Shown: piece by piece, positions 26,790 to 37,397 of the stretch
Position numbering within the stretch: position 1 is the stretch's first letter
Layout of the letters: the number at the start of each line of letters is the position of its first letter
Assembly (NCBI RefSeq): GCF_003075395.1
Contig: NZ_QDFV01000004.1
Location: 399-64,398, forward strand
Length of the DNA: 64,000 nt
Direction of reading: 5' to 3'
Source: Microbacterium sp. TPD7012
Lineage (GTDB): Bacteria > Actinomycetota > Actinomycetes > Actinomycetales > Microbacteriaceae
Position numbers and translations under genes: made by a program
The notes under the pieces: model-generated
Told to the model about the DNA's origin: nothing
The model's database searches: none
What the model saw: only the letters and a program-made list of their open reading frames with translations

Positions 26790-26831
26790 CCTCAGGGCAA
26801 ACCACGAGACGCCACCGCGCATTCCCCGGAT

Positions 26832-27341
26832 TCAGGTCCGCGGTGCGCGAGAGGACGGTCCGCGCGTCTCATCGCGGAGGGTCTCGATCTCCTCGCGGTT
26901 GATGGTCGCCGCGCGATCGAGCAGCTCGTTCGCGAACTCGATCTGCTCGTCGGTCAGGGTGTCGAGATAGTCGTTCCAGCGTTCCGCGACCCGCCCATAG
27001 ATGTGCCCGACCCGTGCCATCACGGTCTCGGGGACCGCGGAGACGATCACGCGGCGGCGATCGGTCTCGTCGCGGGTGCGGGTGACGAAGCCCGCCCGCT
27101 CGAGACGGTCGATCATGGCGGTGACCGCGCCTCCGGCGGTCAGGCCCGAGCGCGCGGCGAGTTCCCCGGGGGTCGCCGGGCCCTCGCTCAGCAGCAGGCC
27201 CACCGCCTGGAGATCGGTGCCGTTGAGGCCGCCCGAGCGCGCCACGGCCTCCTGGAACAGCACCGACCTGGCCATGAACTCGCGCATCACCTCGCCCTGA
27301 CGGGCGATCGCGGCATCGCGCGTTGACGCTTTCTCCGGCAT
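26832..27341 (-). CDS. MarR family transcriptional regulator
   Basis: Regulator of 169 aa with a winged helix-turn-helix in the middle (PGELAARSGLTAGGAVTAMIDRLE, wing GFVTRTRDETDRRRV) and helical dimerisation ends. It is divergent from a FAD-dependent monooxygenase gene, and two inverted repeats of the AGAGACTCT/CTCTCT type lie in the 78-bp gap. It probably represses the monooxygenase and itself, being released by an aromatic or other small ligand; that is family knowledge plus context. Confidence 0.92.
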   Translation of the reverse strand: MPEKASTRDAAIARQGEVMREFMARSVLFQEAVARSGGLNGTDLQAVGLLLSEGPATPGELAARSGLTAGGAVTAMIDRLERAGFVTRTRDETDRRRVIVSAVPETVMARVGHIYGRVAERWNDYLDTLTDEQIEFANELLDRAATINREEIETLRDETRGPSSRAPRT

Positions 27342-27350
27342 CCGCTAATC

Positions 27351-27386
27351 TCTCTATATTCGAGAGACTCTCTTTTAGAGTCTCTC
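27351..27386. promoter_or_regulatory. Overlapping inverted repeats between marR and FAD monooxygenase
   Basis: A 25-bp dyad at 27362-27386 has perfect 10-bp arms GAGAGACTCT and AGAGTCTCTC around CTTTT. A second, shorter dyad shares its left side: TCTCT (27351-27355) and AGAGA (27363-27367). Both lie between the divergent starts at 27341 and 27420, so they are probably operators for the MarR protein. Confidence 0.75.
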
Positions 27387-27419
27387 TCATCTGCTCTCAG
27401 ACTATCGAAGGAACCACGC

Positions 27420-28598
27420 ATGCCCAAGGCGCTCATCATCGGGGGCGGCGTCGCCGGACCCGCCACGGCTCTCTTCCTCCACCGTGCCGGATGGGAGGTG
27501 GAGCTCTTCGAGGCGCGGAGCGCGCCGGCACCGTACGGCGGGCTCTTCCTCAATGTGGCCACCAACGGCCTCGCGGTGCTCGACGAGCTCGGGCTGCGCG
27601 ACCGGCTCGTGTCGGACGGGCACCTCAGCCCGCACATGGTGATGCTCAGCGGGCGGGGAGCGCGACTCGGCGTGGTCCCGAACGGGCCCGCCGGCGATCC
27701 GGAGCGCGGCAGCGTCGTCGTGCGACGCGCCTGGCTGCACGAGGTGCTGCGCGAGGCGATCACGGATGCCGGCATCCCGCTCGCGTTCGATGCACGGCTG
27801 GACCGCATCGAGGAGACGCCGGATGCCGTGGTCGCGCACTTCGCCGACGGTCGCAGCGTCCGCGGCGACGTGCTCATCGGCGCCGACGGTGTGGGATCGA
27901 TCGTGCGGATGGCCATCGATCCGCAGGCGCCGGCCCCCGCCCCGAGCGGGCTGATCAGCGTCGGCGGATTCTCCCGGGTGCCGGGTCTCGCGCCGACTCC
28001 CGGCGAGCAGTACATGGTGTTCGGGGCGAAGTCCTTCTTCGGCTACCTGGTCCGCGAAGACGGCACCGCCTACTGGTTCGCCAACGTGACGGCGCCGGCG
28101 CTCGGGCGCGCGGAGACCCGCGCGATGACGGACACGGACTGGTTGACGCGACTGCGCGACCTGCATGCCGACGACCCGTATCCCGTGCCTCAGATCCTCG
28201 AGCACGTGGAGGGCGAGATCGGCGCCTATCCGCTCTCCGATCTCACCCACGTCCCGCACTGGCATCGAGGGCGACTGGTCCTCGTGGGTGATGCCGTGCA
28301 CGCGACCTCGCCCAGTGCAGGACAGGGCGCGTCCCTCGCGCTGGAGGACGCGATCGTGCTCGCCAGGCACCTGCGCGACGCCGCCGACCACGAGCAGGCC
28401 TTCGCCGCCTACGAGCGCGACCGGCGGCCACGAGCAGAAGAGGTCGTGAAGTACGCGCGAGCCGTCAACCGGAACAAGCGGGTCACGAAGTCCCGGCTCG
28501 GCATCGCCCTCCGCGACGCGATGCTGCCGAGGTTCCTGCGCAGCGCCTCGTCGGACACCCGCAACGATCATCTCTACAACCATGTCGTCCACTGGTGA
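27420..28598 (+). CDS. FAD-dependent monooxygenase
   Basis: Class A flavoprotein monooxygenase of 392 aa, similar in layout to TetX, salicylate hydroxylase and 6-hydroxynicotinate hydroxylase. Motifs are IIGGGVAGPATALFLHRAG (FAD GxGxxG), LIGADGVGSIVR (DG motif) and LVGDAVHATSPSAGQGA (GD motif). A ribosome site AAGGAA lies upstream. It is controlled by the divergent MarR repressor. Substrate unknown; drug or phenolic inactivation is one possibility. Confidence 0.9.
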   Translation: MPKALIIGGGVAGPATALFLHRAGWEVELFEARSAPAPYGGLFLNVATNGLAVLDELGLRDRLVSDGHLSPHMVMLSGRGARLGVVPNGPAGDPERGSVVVRRAWLHEVLREAITDAGIPLAFDARLDRIEETPDAVVAHFADGRSVRGDVLIGADGVGSIVRMAIDPQAPAPAPSGLISVGGFSRVPGLAPTPGEQYMVFGAKSFFGYLVREDGTAYWFANVTAPALGRAETRAMTDTDWLTRLRDLHADDPYPVPQILEHVEGEIGAYPLSDLTHVPHWHRGRLVLVGDAVHATSPSAGQGASLALEDAIVLARHLRDAADHEQAFAAYERDRRPRAEEVVKYARAVNRNKRVTKSRLGIALRDAMLPRFLRSASSDTRNDHLYNHVVHW

Positions 28599-28629
28599 CC
28601 CCGCGCTCCCTCCCCGCGCATTCCCCCGC

Positions 28630-28635
28630 TAGCGT
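28630..28635 (+). promoter_or_regulatory. -10 box (leaderless) for the Na+/H+ antiporter gene
   Basis: TAGCGT lies 6 bp before the ATG at 28642, without a ribosome site. Confidence 0.55.
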
Positions 28636-28641
28636 TGGCAC

Positions 28642-30372
28642 ATGGATGCCGAGATCTTCTACGTGATCGTCGGGGCCGTCGCCGTGGCCGCCGTCGCGAG
28701 ATGGCGCGGGTGGCCTGCGCCGCTGCTCGTCACGATCGTCGCGCTCGCCGCGTCATTCCTGCCGTTCGTGCCCGAGGTCGACATCGACGGGCACCTGCTG
28801 CTGAACCTCGTGCTGCCGCCGCTGCTGTACTCGGCGGCGTTGGACGTGTCGTTCGTCGGCTTCAAACGCAGCCTGCCGCAGATCCGCAGGCTCGGCATCA
28901 CGCTCGTGCTGCTCACCGCGCTCGCGGTCGGCTTCGTGGCCTGGTGGATCTTCCCGGCGCTGACCCTCCCCGGCGCGCTGCTGCTCGGCGCGATCGTCGC
29001 TCCGCCGGATGCCGTCTCGGCGGCGGCGATCGGCCGCAAGCTCGGGCTCCCGCGCCGCATCATGACGGTGCTGTCGGGGGAGAGCCTGATCAACGACGCG
29101 ACCTCGCTGACGCTGTACCGGGTGTTCGCCGCGATCCTCGCCGGAGCGACGCTGACGGTCTGGGACGGCGTCTGGCAGTTCCTGCTCGCGGTCGTGGTCG
29201 GCGTCGTGGTCGGCCTCGTCTTCGGTGTCGTGCTGCACCAGCTGCGCATGCGGATCAGCGACCCCGTCGTGATCGGCACCTTCGGGCTGCTGGCGCCGTT
29301 CGGCGCGTACGCGATCGCGGAGCACCTGCTCGGATCGGGCGTGCTCGCGGTCGTCGCGATGGGACTCTACGTCGGCTTCAACGCTCCGCGCACCGACTAC
29401 ACCACTCGGCAGCAGGAGAAGCCGCTGTGGCTCTCGGCCGACCTGCTGCTGGAGAGCTTCGTGTTCGCCTACATCGGACTGCAGTTCCCGCGCGTGCTCC
29501 GCGATCTCGGCAGCGAGTCGGTCGGGCACATCCTGCTGCTCTCCGGTGCGGTGCTGCTGGTCGTGCTCGTGGTGCGCCCGCTCTACGTCTATCCGACGAG
29601 CGCCTGGTCGAACTTCCAGGACCGCCGACGCCTCGCCCGCATGGATCGCGGCATCGCCTCGGGGGAGTTCGACAAGCGCCGCGAGCAGTCCCGCCGCTGG
29701 GGCCAGTACAGCGCCGAGGAGCTGCGGTCGCAGATCGTGCGCGAGCGGATGGCAGGACTCCAGCTCACCTGGAAGGACAACGCGGTCATCTCGTGGGCCG
29801 GGATGCGCGGCGTCGTGACGCTCGCGACCGCGCTCGCCGCCGCCGATCTCGCGGCCCTCGACTCGGACGCCTCGCACGCGATCGTGGTCGTGGCGTTCAT
29901 CGTGACGGTCGCGACGCTGCTGCTGCAGGGGCTGACGCTGCCGATGCTCATCCGCGGGCTCGGCATCGCGAGCGACATCGACGCGGTCGAGGACGAGAAG
30001 GCCCTGGCCGACGTGAAGGAGAAGAGCCGTGCCGCCGGCAAGGCGTTCCTCGCCGAGAAGCGCCTCGAGTGGGAGGCGACGCACGGGGAGGTCGACATGC
30101 CCCTCTTCGACGCCTTCACGAAGCGGATGACCCGGGTCGAGAAGGACACGGACGAGGCGCAGCGCGTCGGGGATTCCGCGAACCAGCCCTCGTACGAGGA
30201 TCTGGTCGCGCTGTCGCGGGGATGGCTGCAGGTGCGGCGCGACATCCTGCTGGCGGAGCGCGACGCCGGCAACCTCGACGAGGAGGTGATGCGCGAGCTG
30301 CTGACCGCGATGGATGCCGAGGAGCTCGCGCTCGACACCCGCGGCGCCACGCGCGAGCAGGGCCGCGCCTAG
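28642..30372 (+). CDS. Na+/H+ antiporter, CPA1 family
   Basis: Cation:proton antiporter of 576 aa with about 12 membrane segments in the first ~430 residues and a long charged cytosolic tail (about 140 residues). Family motifs are PPDAVSAAAIGRKLGLPRR and SLINDATSLTLYRVF, with the Asp of the ND motif as proton and cation site. It is similar in layout to YjcE/NhaP-type exchangers. The gene appears monocistronic, with a leaderless promoter before it and a strong hairpin terminator after it. Confidence 0.92.
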   Translation: MDAEIFYVIVGAVAVAAVARWRGWPAPLLVTIVALAASFLPFVPEVDIDGHLLLNLVLPPLLYSAALDVSFVGFKRSLPQIRRLGITLVLLTALAVGFVAWWIFPALTLPGALLLGAIVAPPDAVSAAAIGRKLGLPRRIMTVLSGESLINDATSLTLYRVFAAILAGATLTVWDGVWQFLLAVVVGVVVGLVFGVVLHQLRMRISDPVVIGTFGLLAPFGAYAIAEHLLGSGVLAVVAMGLYVGFNAPRTDYTTRQQEKPLWLSADLLLESFVFAYIGLQFPRVLRDLGSESVGHILLLSGAVLLVVLVVRPLYVYPTSAWSNFQDRRRLARMDRGIASGEFDKRREQSRRWGQYSAEELRSQIVRERMAGLQLTWKDNAVISWAGMRGVVTLATALAAADLAALDSDASHAIVVVAFIVTVATLLLQGLTLPMLIRGLGIASDIDAVEDEKALADVKEKSRAAGKAFLAEKRLEWEATHGEVDMPLFDAFTKRMTRVEKDTDEAQRVGDSANQPSYEDLVALSRGWLQVRRDILLAERDAGNLDEEVMRELLTAMDAEELALDTRGATREQGRA

Positions 30373-30413
30373 AACGCCGGTTTCGGCATCCGTGGTGACG
30401 GCCGCGAACACGA

Positions 30414-30446
30414 AAGCGCCCCGCCCCACGAGGGGACGGGGCGCTT
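30414..30446. terminator. Bidirectional hairpin terminator
   Basis: An AAGCGCCCCGCCCC arm pairs with GGGGACGGGGCGCTT (one bulge) around an ACGA loop. It lies between the convergent antiporter and symporter genes and has an A/T step at each foot. Confidence 0.75.
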
Positions 30447-30460
30447 CCGCGAAGCAGGGG

Positions 30461-31885
30461 TCAGCGCGCGCCGACCGGCTCCTTGTCGCTGGCGGCATCC
30501 GTCTCCGGTGCGTCGTCGGCGTCGCTGTCGTCGGCGAAGGGAAGGCCCTCGCGCGGCGCGTTGTAGAGCTCCTCGTCGAGGATGCCCTCGCGCTTGGCCA
30601 CGATCGTCGGCACGAGCGCCTGGCCCGCGACGTTGACCGCGGTGCGGCCCATGTCGAGGATCGGGTCGATCGCGAGCAGCAGGCCGACGCCCTCGAGCGG
30701 CAGGCCCAGGGTCGACAGCGTGAGCGTGAGCATGACGGTCGCGCCGGTCGTGCCCGCGGTGGCCGCGGAGCCGACGACCGAGACGATCACGATCAGCAGG
30801 TACTGCACGAAGTTCAGCTCGATGCCGAAGAACTGCGCGACGAAGATCGCGGCGATGGCCGGGTAGATTGCGGCGCAGCCGTCCATCTTGGTGGTCGCGC
30901 CGAACGGCACGGCGAACGAGGCGTACGAGCGGGGCACACCGAGGTTCCGCTCGGTGACGCGCTCGGTCAGCGGCAGGGTGCCGATCGACGAGCGGCTGAC
31001 GAAGGCGAGCTGCACGGCAGGCCACACGCCGGAGAAGTACTGCTTGATCGACAGGCCGTGCGTCTTCACCAGGATCGGATAGACCACGAAGAGCACGAGC
31101 GCGAGGCCGATGTAGATCGCCGCGGCGAACCACGCGAGCGAGGCCAGCTTCTCCCAGCCGTACTCGACGACGGCGGCGCCGATGAGGCCGAACGTGCCGA
31201 GCGGGGCGATGCGGATGATCCACCACAGCACGCGCTGGATGACCTTGAGCAGCGACTCGGTGAACGCGAGGAACGGCTCGGCCTTCTTGCCGGCCTTGAG
31301 GGCGGCGATGCCCACGGCAGCGGCCACGACGATGACCTGCAGGATGTTGAAGCTGATGCTGGAGGTGGCGCTGCCGGTCTCGAGGTCGACCTGCGTGCTC
31401 GCACCGAGTCCGAGGAAGTTCTGCGGGATCAGGCCGAGGAGGAAGTTCCACCACGTGCCGACCGTGTACGGCTCACCGGGCGTGAGGCCGTCGCCGGCCT
31501 TCGAACCCGGCTGGATGACGAGGCCGAGGACGATGCCGATGGTCACGGCGATGAACGCGGTGATCGCGAACCACAGCAGCGTCTGGCCGGCGAGGCGCGC
31601 GGCGTTCTGCACGCGACGCAGGTTCGAGATGCTCGCGACGATGGCCGTGAAGATCAGCGGGACGACGGCGGCGCGTAGCAGCGTCACGTACGAGCTGCCG
31701 ATGGTGTCGAGGGTCGCGGACAGTCCGTTGGGGCTCTCCGAGGTCGCGCCGAGCTGGCGGGCGATCAGGCCGGCGGCGATGCCGAGGACGAGGGCGGCGA
31801 GGATCTGGAAGCCGAACGAGGTCAGCAGCTTCCGGACCGGACCGCGGGTGTCAGGCGCCTTCTGGGCGCGTGCGGTAGTGCTCAT
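30461..31885 (-). CDS. Dicarboxylate/amino acid:cation symporter (DAACS family)
   Basis: Secondary transporter of the GltP/DctA family, 474 aa, importing C4-dicarboxylates or glutamate/aspartate with H+ or Na+. The two re-entrant loop motifs are present: RSSIGTLPLT (Ser-rich hairpin) and KMDGCAAIYP (NMDG-type), with the substrate-binding helix LAIDPILDMGRTAVNVAG. Both termini are hydrophilic; the C-terminal tail is acidic (DDSDADDAPETD). Monocistronic on the minus strand, ending at a shared terminator. Confidence 0.94.
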   Translation of the reverse strand: MSTTARAQKAPDTRGPVRKLLTSFGFQILAALVLGIAAGLIARQLGATSESPNGLSATLDTIGSSYVTLLRAAVVPLIFTAIVASISNLRRVQNAARLAGQTLLWFAITAFIAVTIGIVLGLVIQPGSKAGDGLTPGEPYTVGTWWNFLLGLIPQNFLGLGASTQVDLETGSATSSISFNILQVIVVAAAVGIAALKAGKKAEPFLAFTESLLKVIQRVLWWIIRIAPLGTFGLIGAAVVEYGWEKLASLAWFAAAIYIGLALVLFVVYPILVKTHGLSIKQYFSGVWPAVQLAFVSRSSIGTLPLTERVTERNLGVPRSYASFAVPFGATTKMDGCAAIYPAIAAIFVAQFFGIELNFVQYLLIVIVSVVGSAATAGTTGATVMLTLTLSTLGLPLEGVGLLLAIDPILDMGRTAVNVAGQALVPTIVAKREGILDEELYNAPREGLPFADDSDADDAPETDAASDKEPVGAR

Positions 31886-32036
31886 GGTGTGTGGGGAACT
31901 CCAGGAAATCGCGGCGGGCCGAATGCACGCCATAACGCTCAACGCTAGGAGCGCCCCGTCATTCCCCGGCCCGATATGACGAAGGATGACGGATGCCGAG
32001 AGCATCCGTCATCCTCTGCGCTGCAGACCGCCGGGA

Positions 32037-32378
32037 TCAGTCGGCGATGCACTCCTGGACGTTGTCCGAGATGATCTGGGTGGTGAGAGCCTTGTCGGCC
32101 TCGTTCTTCTGCTTGTCCTCGCCGTTCGCGAGGAAGGTGAGGGTCTCGTTGCTCAGCTCGGAGTCGACGAGGTACTCGGCCAGGCACTCGGCGGCGTCGG
32201 CGTCGATCTGGTCGCCCATGCCCTGGCTGTCGAAGAACTCGGCGAGTCCCTTCGCGACATCGGCTTCGGACGGGCGGCTCGGTCCGCCGCACGCGGCGAG
32301 CGAGAACGCGAGCGCGGCGATCGGCAGGGCGAGGAGGAGGCTGCTGGGGGTGCGCAGGTTCCGGTCGTTGATCTTCAT
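32037..32378 (-). CDS. Small hypothetical lipoprotein
   Basis: Protein of 113 aa with a signal peptide and lipobox LAAC (Cys near residue 30), so it should be lipid-anchored outside the membrane. The mature part is acidic and has two further cysteines (AAECLAEYL and VQECIAD), probably forming a disulfide. The repeated helical layout is reminiscent of small actinobacterial DUF732-like lipoproteins, but I do not identify it firmly. TAGCGT 7 bp upstream of the ATG indicates a leaderless transcript. Confidence 0.78.
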   Translation of the reverse strand: MKINDRNLRTPSSLLLALPIAALAFSLAACGGPSRPSEADVAKGLAEFFDSQGMGDQIDADAAECLAEYLVDSELSNETLTFLANGEDKQKNEADKALTTQIISDNVQECIAD

Positions 32379-32385
32379 GTGGCCA

Positions 32386-32391
32386 ACGCTA
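32386..32391 (-). promoter_or_regulatory. -10 box (leaderless) for the small lipoprotein gene
   Basis: TAGCGT on the minus strand lies 7 bp before the ATG at 32378. Confidence 0.5.
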
Positions 32392-32474
32392 CTGCTTCAC
32401 AGCCGATTCATAGAGGGGCTTGCATGGGCACAATTGCCCGTGCCAGGAGCGGATGCTTCTGCCACGATGTCCTC

Positions 32475-32828
32475 ATGTTCATCGTGACCACGAACGACGT
32501 TCCCGGTTATCGCATCACGCAGGTGCTCGGCGAGGTCATGGGCCTCACGGTCCGCTCGACCGACTTCGGGCAGAGCTTCACCGCCGGATTCCGTTCGCTG
32601 GGCGGCGGCGAGATCCCCGAGTACACGCAGGTCATGTACGAGAGCCGCCAGGTCGTGATGGGCCGGATGTGGGCCGAGGCCCAGCAGCGCGGCGCGAACG
32701 CGATCGTCGCGATGCGCTTCGACACCGGGTCCATCGGCAACTTCAGCGAGGTGTGCGGCTACGGCACCGCGGTCGTCGTGGAGACGCTCGCCGCGGCATC
32801 CGCTCCTCCCGCGCCACCCGCCGTCTGA
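32475..32828 (+). CDS. YbjQ/UPF0145 family protein
   Basis: Protein of 117 aa in the YbjQ (DUF74, heavy-metal-binding-like) family, a pentameric beta-barrel fold of unknown function. Family features are YRITQVLGEVMGLTVRS at the N-terminus and AQQRGANAIVAMRFDTG, GYGTAVVVE near the C-terminus. The short Ala/Pro-rich tail is extra. Open reading extends further upstream but the conserved N-terminus begins here. It is divergent from the small lipoprotein gene. Confidence 0.88.
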   Translation: MFIVTTNDVPGYRITQVLGEVMGLTVRSTDFGQSFTAGFRSLGGGEIPEYTQVMYESRQVVMGRMWAEAQQRGANAIVAMRFDTGSIGNFSEVCGYGTAVVVETLAAASAPPAPPAV

Positions 32829-32885
32829 ATCGCCCGACGGCGAATCCATGAGGAAGTGCGACCGGAACGGCATCCGGGCCGAGCG

Positions 32886-33122
32886 TCAGCGCGGCGCCAG
32901 CACCAGCAGCTCGCCGACCTCGCACCCGAGGGCATCGCAGATCGCCCGCAGGGTCGAATAGCGGATCGCCCGAGCACGGTCGTTCTTCAGCACCGACAGG
33001 TTGACGATGCTGACGCCGACCAGCCCGCTCAGCTCGGTGAGCGTCATGCCGCGTTCGGCGAGCAGCTCGTCGAGACGGCAGTGGATGCCGGGGAACTCCT
33101 CGTCGTTCTCGGCCGGGCTCAC
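32886..33122 (-). CDS. Small XRE/Cro-type helix-turn-helix regulator (YozG-like)
   Basis: DNA-binding protein of 78 aa with a Cro/CI helix-turn-helix (GMTLTELSGLVGVSIVNLSVLKN, about residues 25-48) and a short C-terminal helix. This small form, paired with a DUF2975 membrane protein, is a common two-gene unit. The GTG start overlaps the DUF2975 stop codon (GTGA), so it is translationally coupled. It probably regulates its own operon through the TATCGAC/GTCGATA sites at 33762-33810. Confidence 0.88.
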   Translation of the reverse strand: MSPAENDEEFPGIHCRLDELLAERGMTLTELSGLVGVSIVNLSVLKNDRARAIRYSTLRAICDALGCEVGELLVLAPR

Positions 33123-33751
33123 ACCAGGCCCTCCGTCTCGCGCTGCAGCCGATCGCCGACCGAGAACGCGGTGCCGATCACCGCGAGGATGAAGGCGCCG
33201 AGGATGAAGGTGAACGGCTCGACGCTCATCACCGCCGTATCGAAGGCATTGTCCGTGACCGCGCTGACGGTCGCGTTGGCGAGCATGTTGTCGAAGAACC
33301 GCACGGCCGCGAAGCCGAAGAGACCGGTGATCCCGGCGGTCATCACGAGGGCGGTGTTCCGGCGGCTGAACACCGTGCCGCCGAGGATGCTGCGGGCGAG
33401 CAGCAGCAGGCATCCGATCACGACGACGATCGTGAGGATCTGCAGCACCTGGCCGATGATGCCGGGCACGACCGCGAGCGGCGGCAGGTCCGCGGCGGTG
33501 ACGGATGCGCGATCGAGGTCGAGGGTGAGGTCCGCCCCGCCGGCACCGAGCGGCACGTCGACGGGCTGGTCGACGAACTCGAGCATCACGGGGACCGCGG
33601 TGCCGGAGCCGAGCCCGATGATGCGGATGATCGAGTGGACGGCGATGTATGCCGCGATCGCGGCGCCGGCGATGCAGAAGGCGATGAGGCTCCCCTTGTC
33701 CCCCCGGGACAGCTCGCCCTGCTTCGATCCCTGCTTCTCCACGTTCATCAT
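33119..33751 (-). CDS. DUF2975 domain membrane protein
   Basis: Membrane protein of about 210 aa with four predicted membrane segments (near residues 25-45, 100-120, 145-160 and 180-200) and a charged N-terminus. It matches the DUF2975 family by size, topology and partner. The ATG at 33751 is best spaced from AAGGAG; a GTG two codons earlier and an ATG one codon later are also in frame. The partner HTH gene overlaps its end. A role as membrane sensor or modulator of the HTH protein is inference. Confidence 0.82.
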   Translation of the reverse strand: MMNVEKQGSKQGELSRGDKGSLIAFCIAGAAIAAYIAVHSIIRIIGLGSGTAVPVMLEFVDQPVDVPLGAGGADLTLDLDRASVTAADLPPLAVVPGIIGQVLQILTIVVVIGCLLLLARSILGGTVFSRRNTALVMTAGITGLFGFAAVRFFDNMLANATVSAVTDNAFDTAVMSVEPFTFILGAFILAVIGTAFSVGDRLQRETEGLV

Positions 33752-33761
33752 CCCCACTCCT

Positions 33762-33810
33762 TATCGATAGTCGTTGTTGTCGATAGACGTTAAGTTATCG
33801 ACTGTCGATA
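33762..33810. promoter_or_regulatory. Clustered TATCGAC/GTCGATA operator half-sites
   Basis: Four related sites lie upstream of the DUF2975/HTH operon: TATCGATA (33762-33769), GTCGATA (33779-33785) and the perfect inverted repeat TATCGACTGTCGATA (33796-33810). This is the likely binding region of the small HTH regulator and contains the operon promoter on the minus strand. Confidence 0.72.
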
Positions 33811-33833
33811 CGTCCGTCAACCCCGGCGTGCGT

Positions 33834-33925
33834 TCCCGTGGCAGAAACGGCGGGAGCTCGGCCGTCGCACCCGCCGCACGTGCCACGGGAGCGACGGGGC
33901 TATGCCCACGGCGAACACGGGCATA
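33834..33925. promoter_or_regulatory. Inverted repeats in the DUF2975-clpC intergenic region
   Basis: TCCCGTGGCA (33834-33843) and TGCCACGGGA (33881-33890) are perfect 10-bp inverted copies 37 bp apart. TATGCCC (33901-33907) and GGGCATA (33919-33925) form a second dyad. They lie between divergent promoters, so they could be operators for clpC or structured leader DNA. No known heat-shock site (HAIR or CIRCE) was recognised. Confidence 0.4.
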
Positions 33926-34017
33926 CAGCGCCTGAGCGGTGGTTACTCTCGATGTACAAGCGCAGATCGCCGTCTTTGACGTAGCGCTTCGCCCCAGTGC
34001 GAATAAGGAGTCACAGC

Positions 34018-36546
<2,529 letters not shown>

Positions 36547-36562
36547 CCCAGCCGAATCGTGG

Positions 36563-36597
36563 AAGGGGCGGATGCTGCGGCATCCGCCCCTTCTCTG
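36563..36597 (+). terminator. Rho-independent terminator after clpC
   Basis: AAGGGGCGGATGC pairs perfectly with GCATCCGCCCCTT around a TGCG loop, followed by TTCTCT. It lies 16 bp after the clpC stop codon. Confidence 0.85.
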
Positions 36598-36721
36598 TGC
36601 CCGGGGCATCCGCCGGTGGGAAAACGGAGAGGGGATGCTGTCCGCACGGCGATTCTCGTCGACGCCACGCCGCAAGACCTCGGTTTGATCCGCGCTTTCT
36701 TACGGATGCCCTGCAGGTGTC

Positions 36722-36727
36722 TAGGCT
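36722..36727 (+). promoter_or_regulatory. -10 box (leaderless) for argA
   Basis: TAGGCT lies 6 bp before the GTG at 36734 and supports that start. Confidence 0.6.
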
Positions 36728-36733
36728 GGACGG

Positions 36734-37234
36734 GTGAGCGAGTACATCGTCCGACCGGCGCGCAGCGCCGACATCGTCGGCATCCGGAACCTGCTGCAGC
36801 CGCTCGTCGAACAGCGCATCCTGCTCGGGAAGGACCTGGCGGTGCTCTACGGCGCCGTGCAGGAGTTCGTCGTCGCCGAGGCCGACGGCGAGCTGATCGG
36901 ATGCGGCGCGCTGCACGTGATCTGGGAGGACCTCGGTGAGGTGCGCACGCTCCTCGTGCGCGAGGACTGGCTGCACCACGGCGTCGGCCGCGGGATCGTC
37001 GACCGCCTCGAGGAGACCGCCCGCGCGCTCGGCCTCTCGCGACTTTTCTGCCTCACCTTCGAGGTCTCGTTCTTCGGACGCCGCGGCTACACCCCGATCG
37101 GCGAGCAGGTCGTCGACCCCGACGTGTACTCGCAGCTGCTGCGCAGCGGTGACGCGGGTGTCGAGGAGTTCCTCGACCTCGCGCACGTGAAGCCGAACAC
37201 GCTCGGCAACACGCGCATGCTCAAGGTGCTCTGA
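36734..37234 (+). CDS. argA: Amino-acid N-acetyltransferase (actinobacterial N-acetylglutamate synthase)
   Basis: GNAT-fold enzyme of 166 aa that makes N-acetylglutamate, the first step of arginine synthesis. It matches the short actinobacterial form typified by M. tuberculosis Rv2747: YGAVQEFVVAE, IGCGALHVIWEDLGEVRTL, the acetyl-CoA loop HHGVGRGIV and the C-terminal EFLDLAHVKPNTLGNTRML. It lacks the amino-acid kinase-like regulatory domain of E. coli ArgA, as expected in this group. The GTG start is set by the TAGGCT box. Confidence 0.93.
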   Translation: MSEYIVRPARSADIVGIRNLLQPLVEQRILLGKDLAVLYGAVQEFVVAEADGELIGCGALHVIWEDLGEVRTLLVREDWLHHGVGRGIVDRLEETARALGLSRLFCLTFEVSFFGRRGYTPIGEQVVDPDVYSQLLRSGDAGVEEFLDLAHVKPNTLGNTRMLKVL

Positions 37235-37397
37235 CCGACGGAGTCGCCGGACCGGACGGTCCATCGAATCGTCCATGTTCTTCCCCGTTCACGCCATGGG
37301 GCTCCGTGCGGGCCGACGATAGCTTCGTCGCAGGACCACGCGTCCTGTCGTCGGCTGCAGTGTGCCGTCGGCACGCATCTGCACGGAGGTTCAACGG

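Noticed and set aside
33988..34003. Exact ClgR box before clpC
   Set aside because: TTCGC-N6-GCGAA has one more spacer base than the usual consensus, so it is reported only as a weak candidate and not as a feature.
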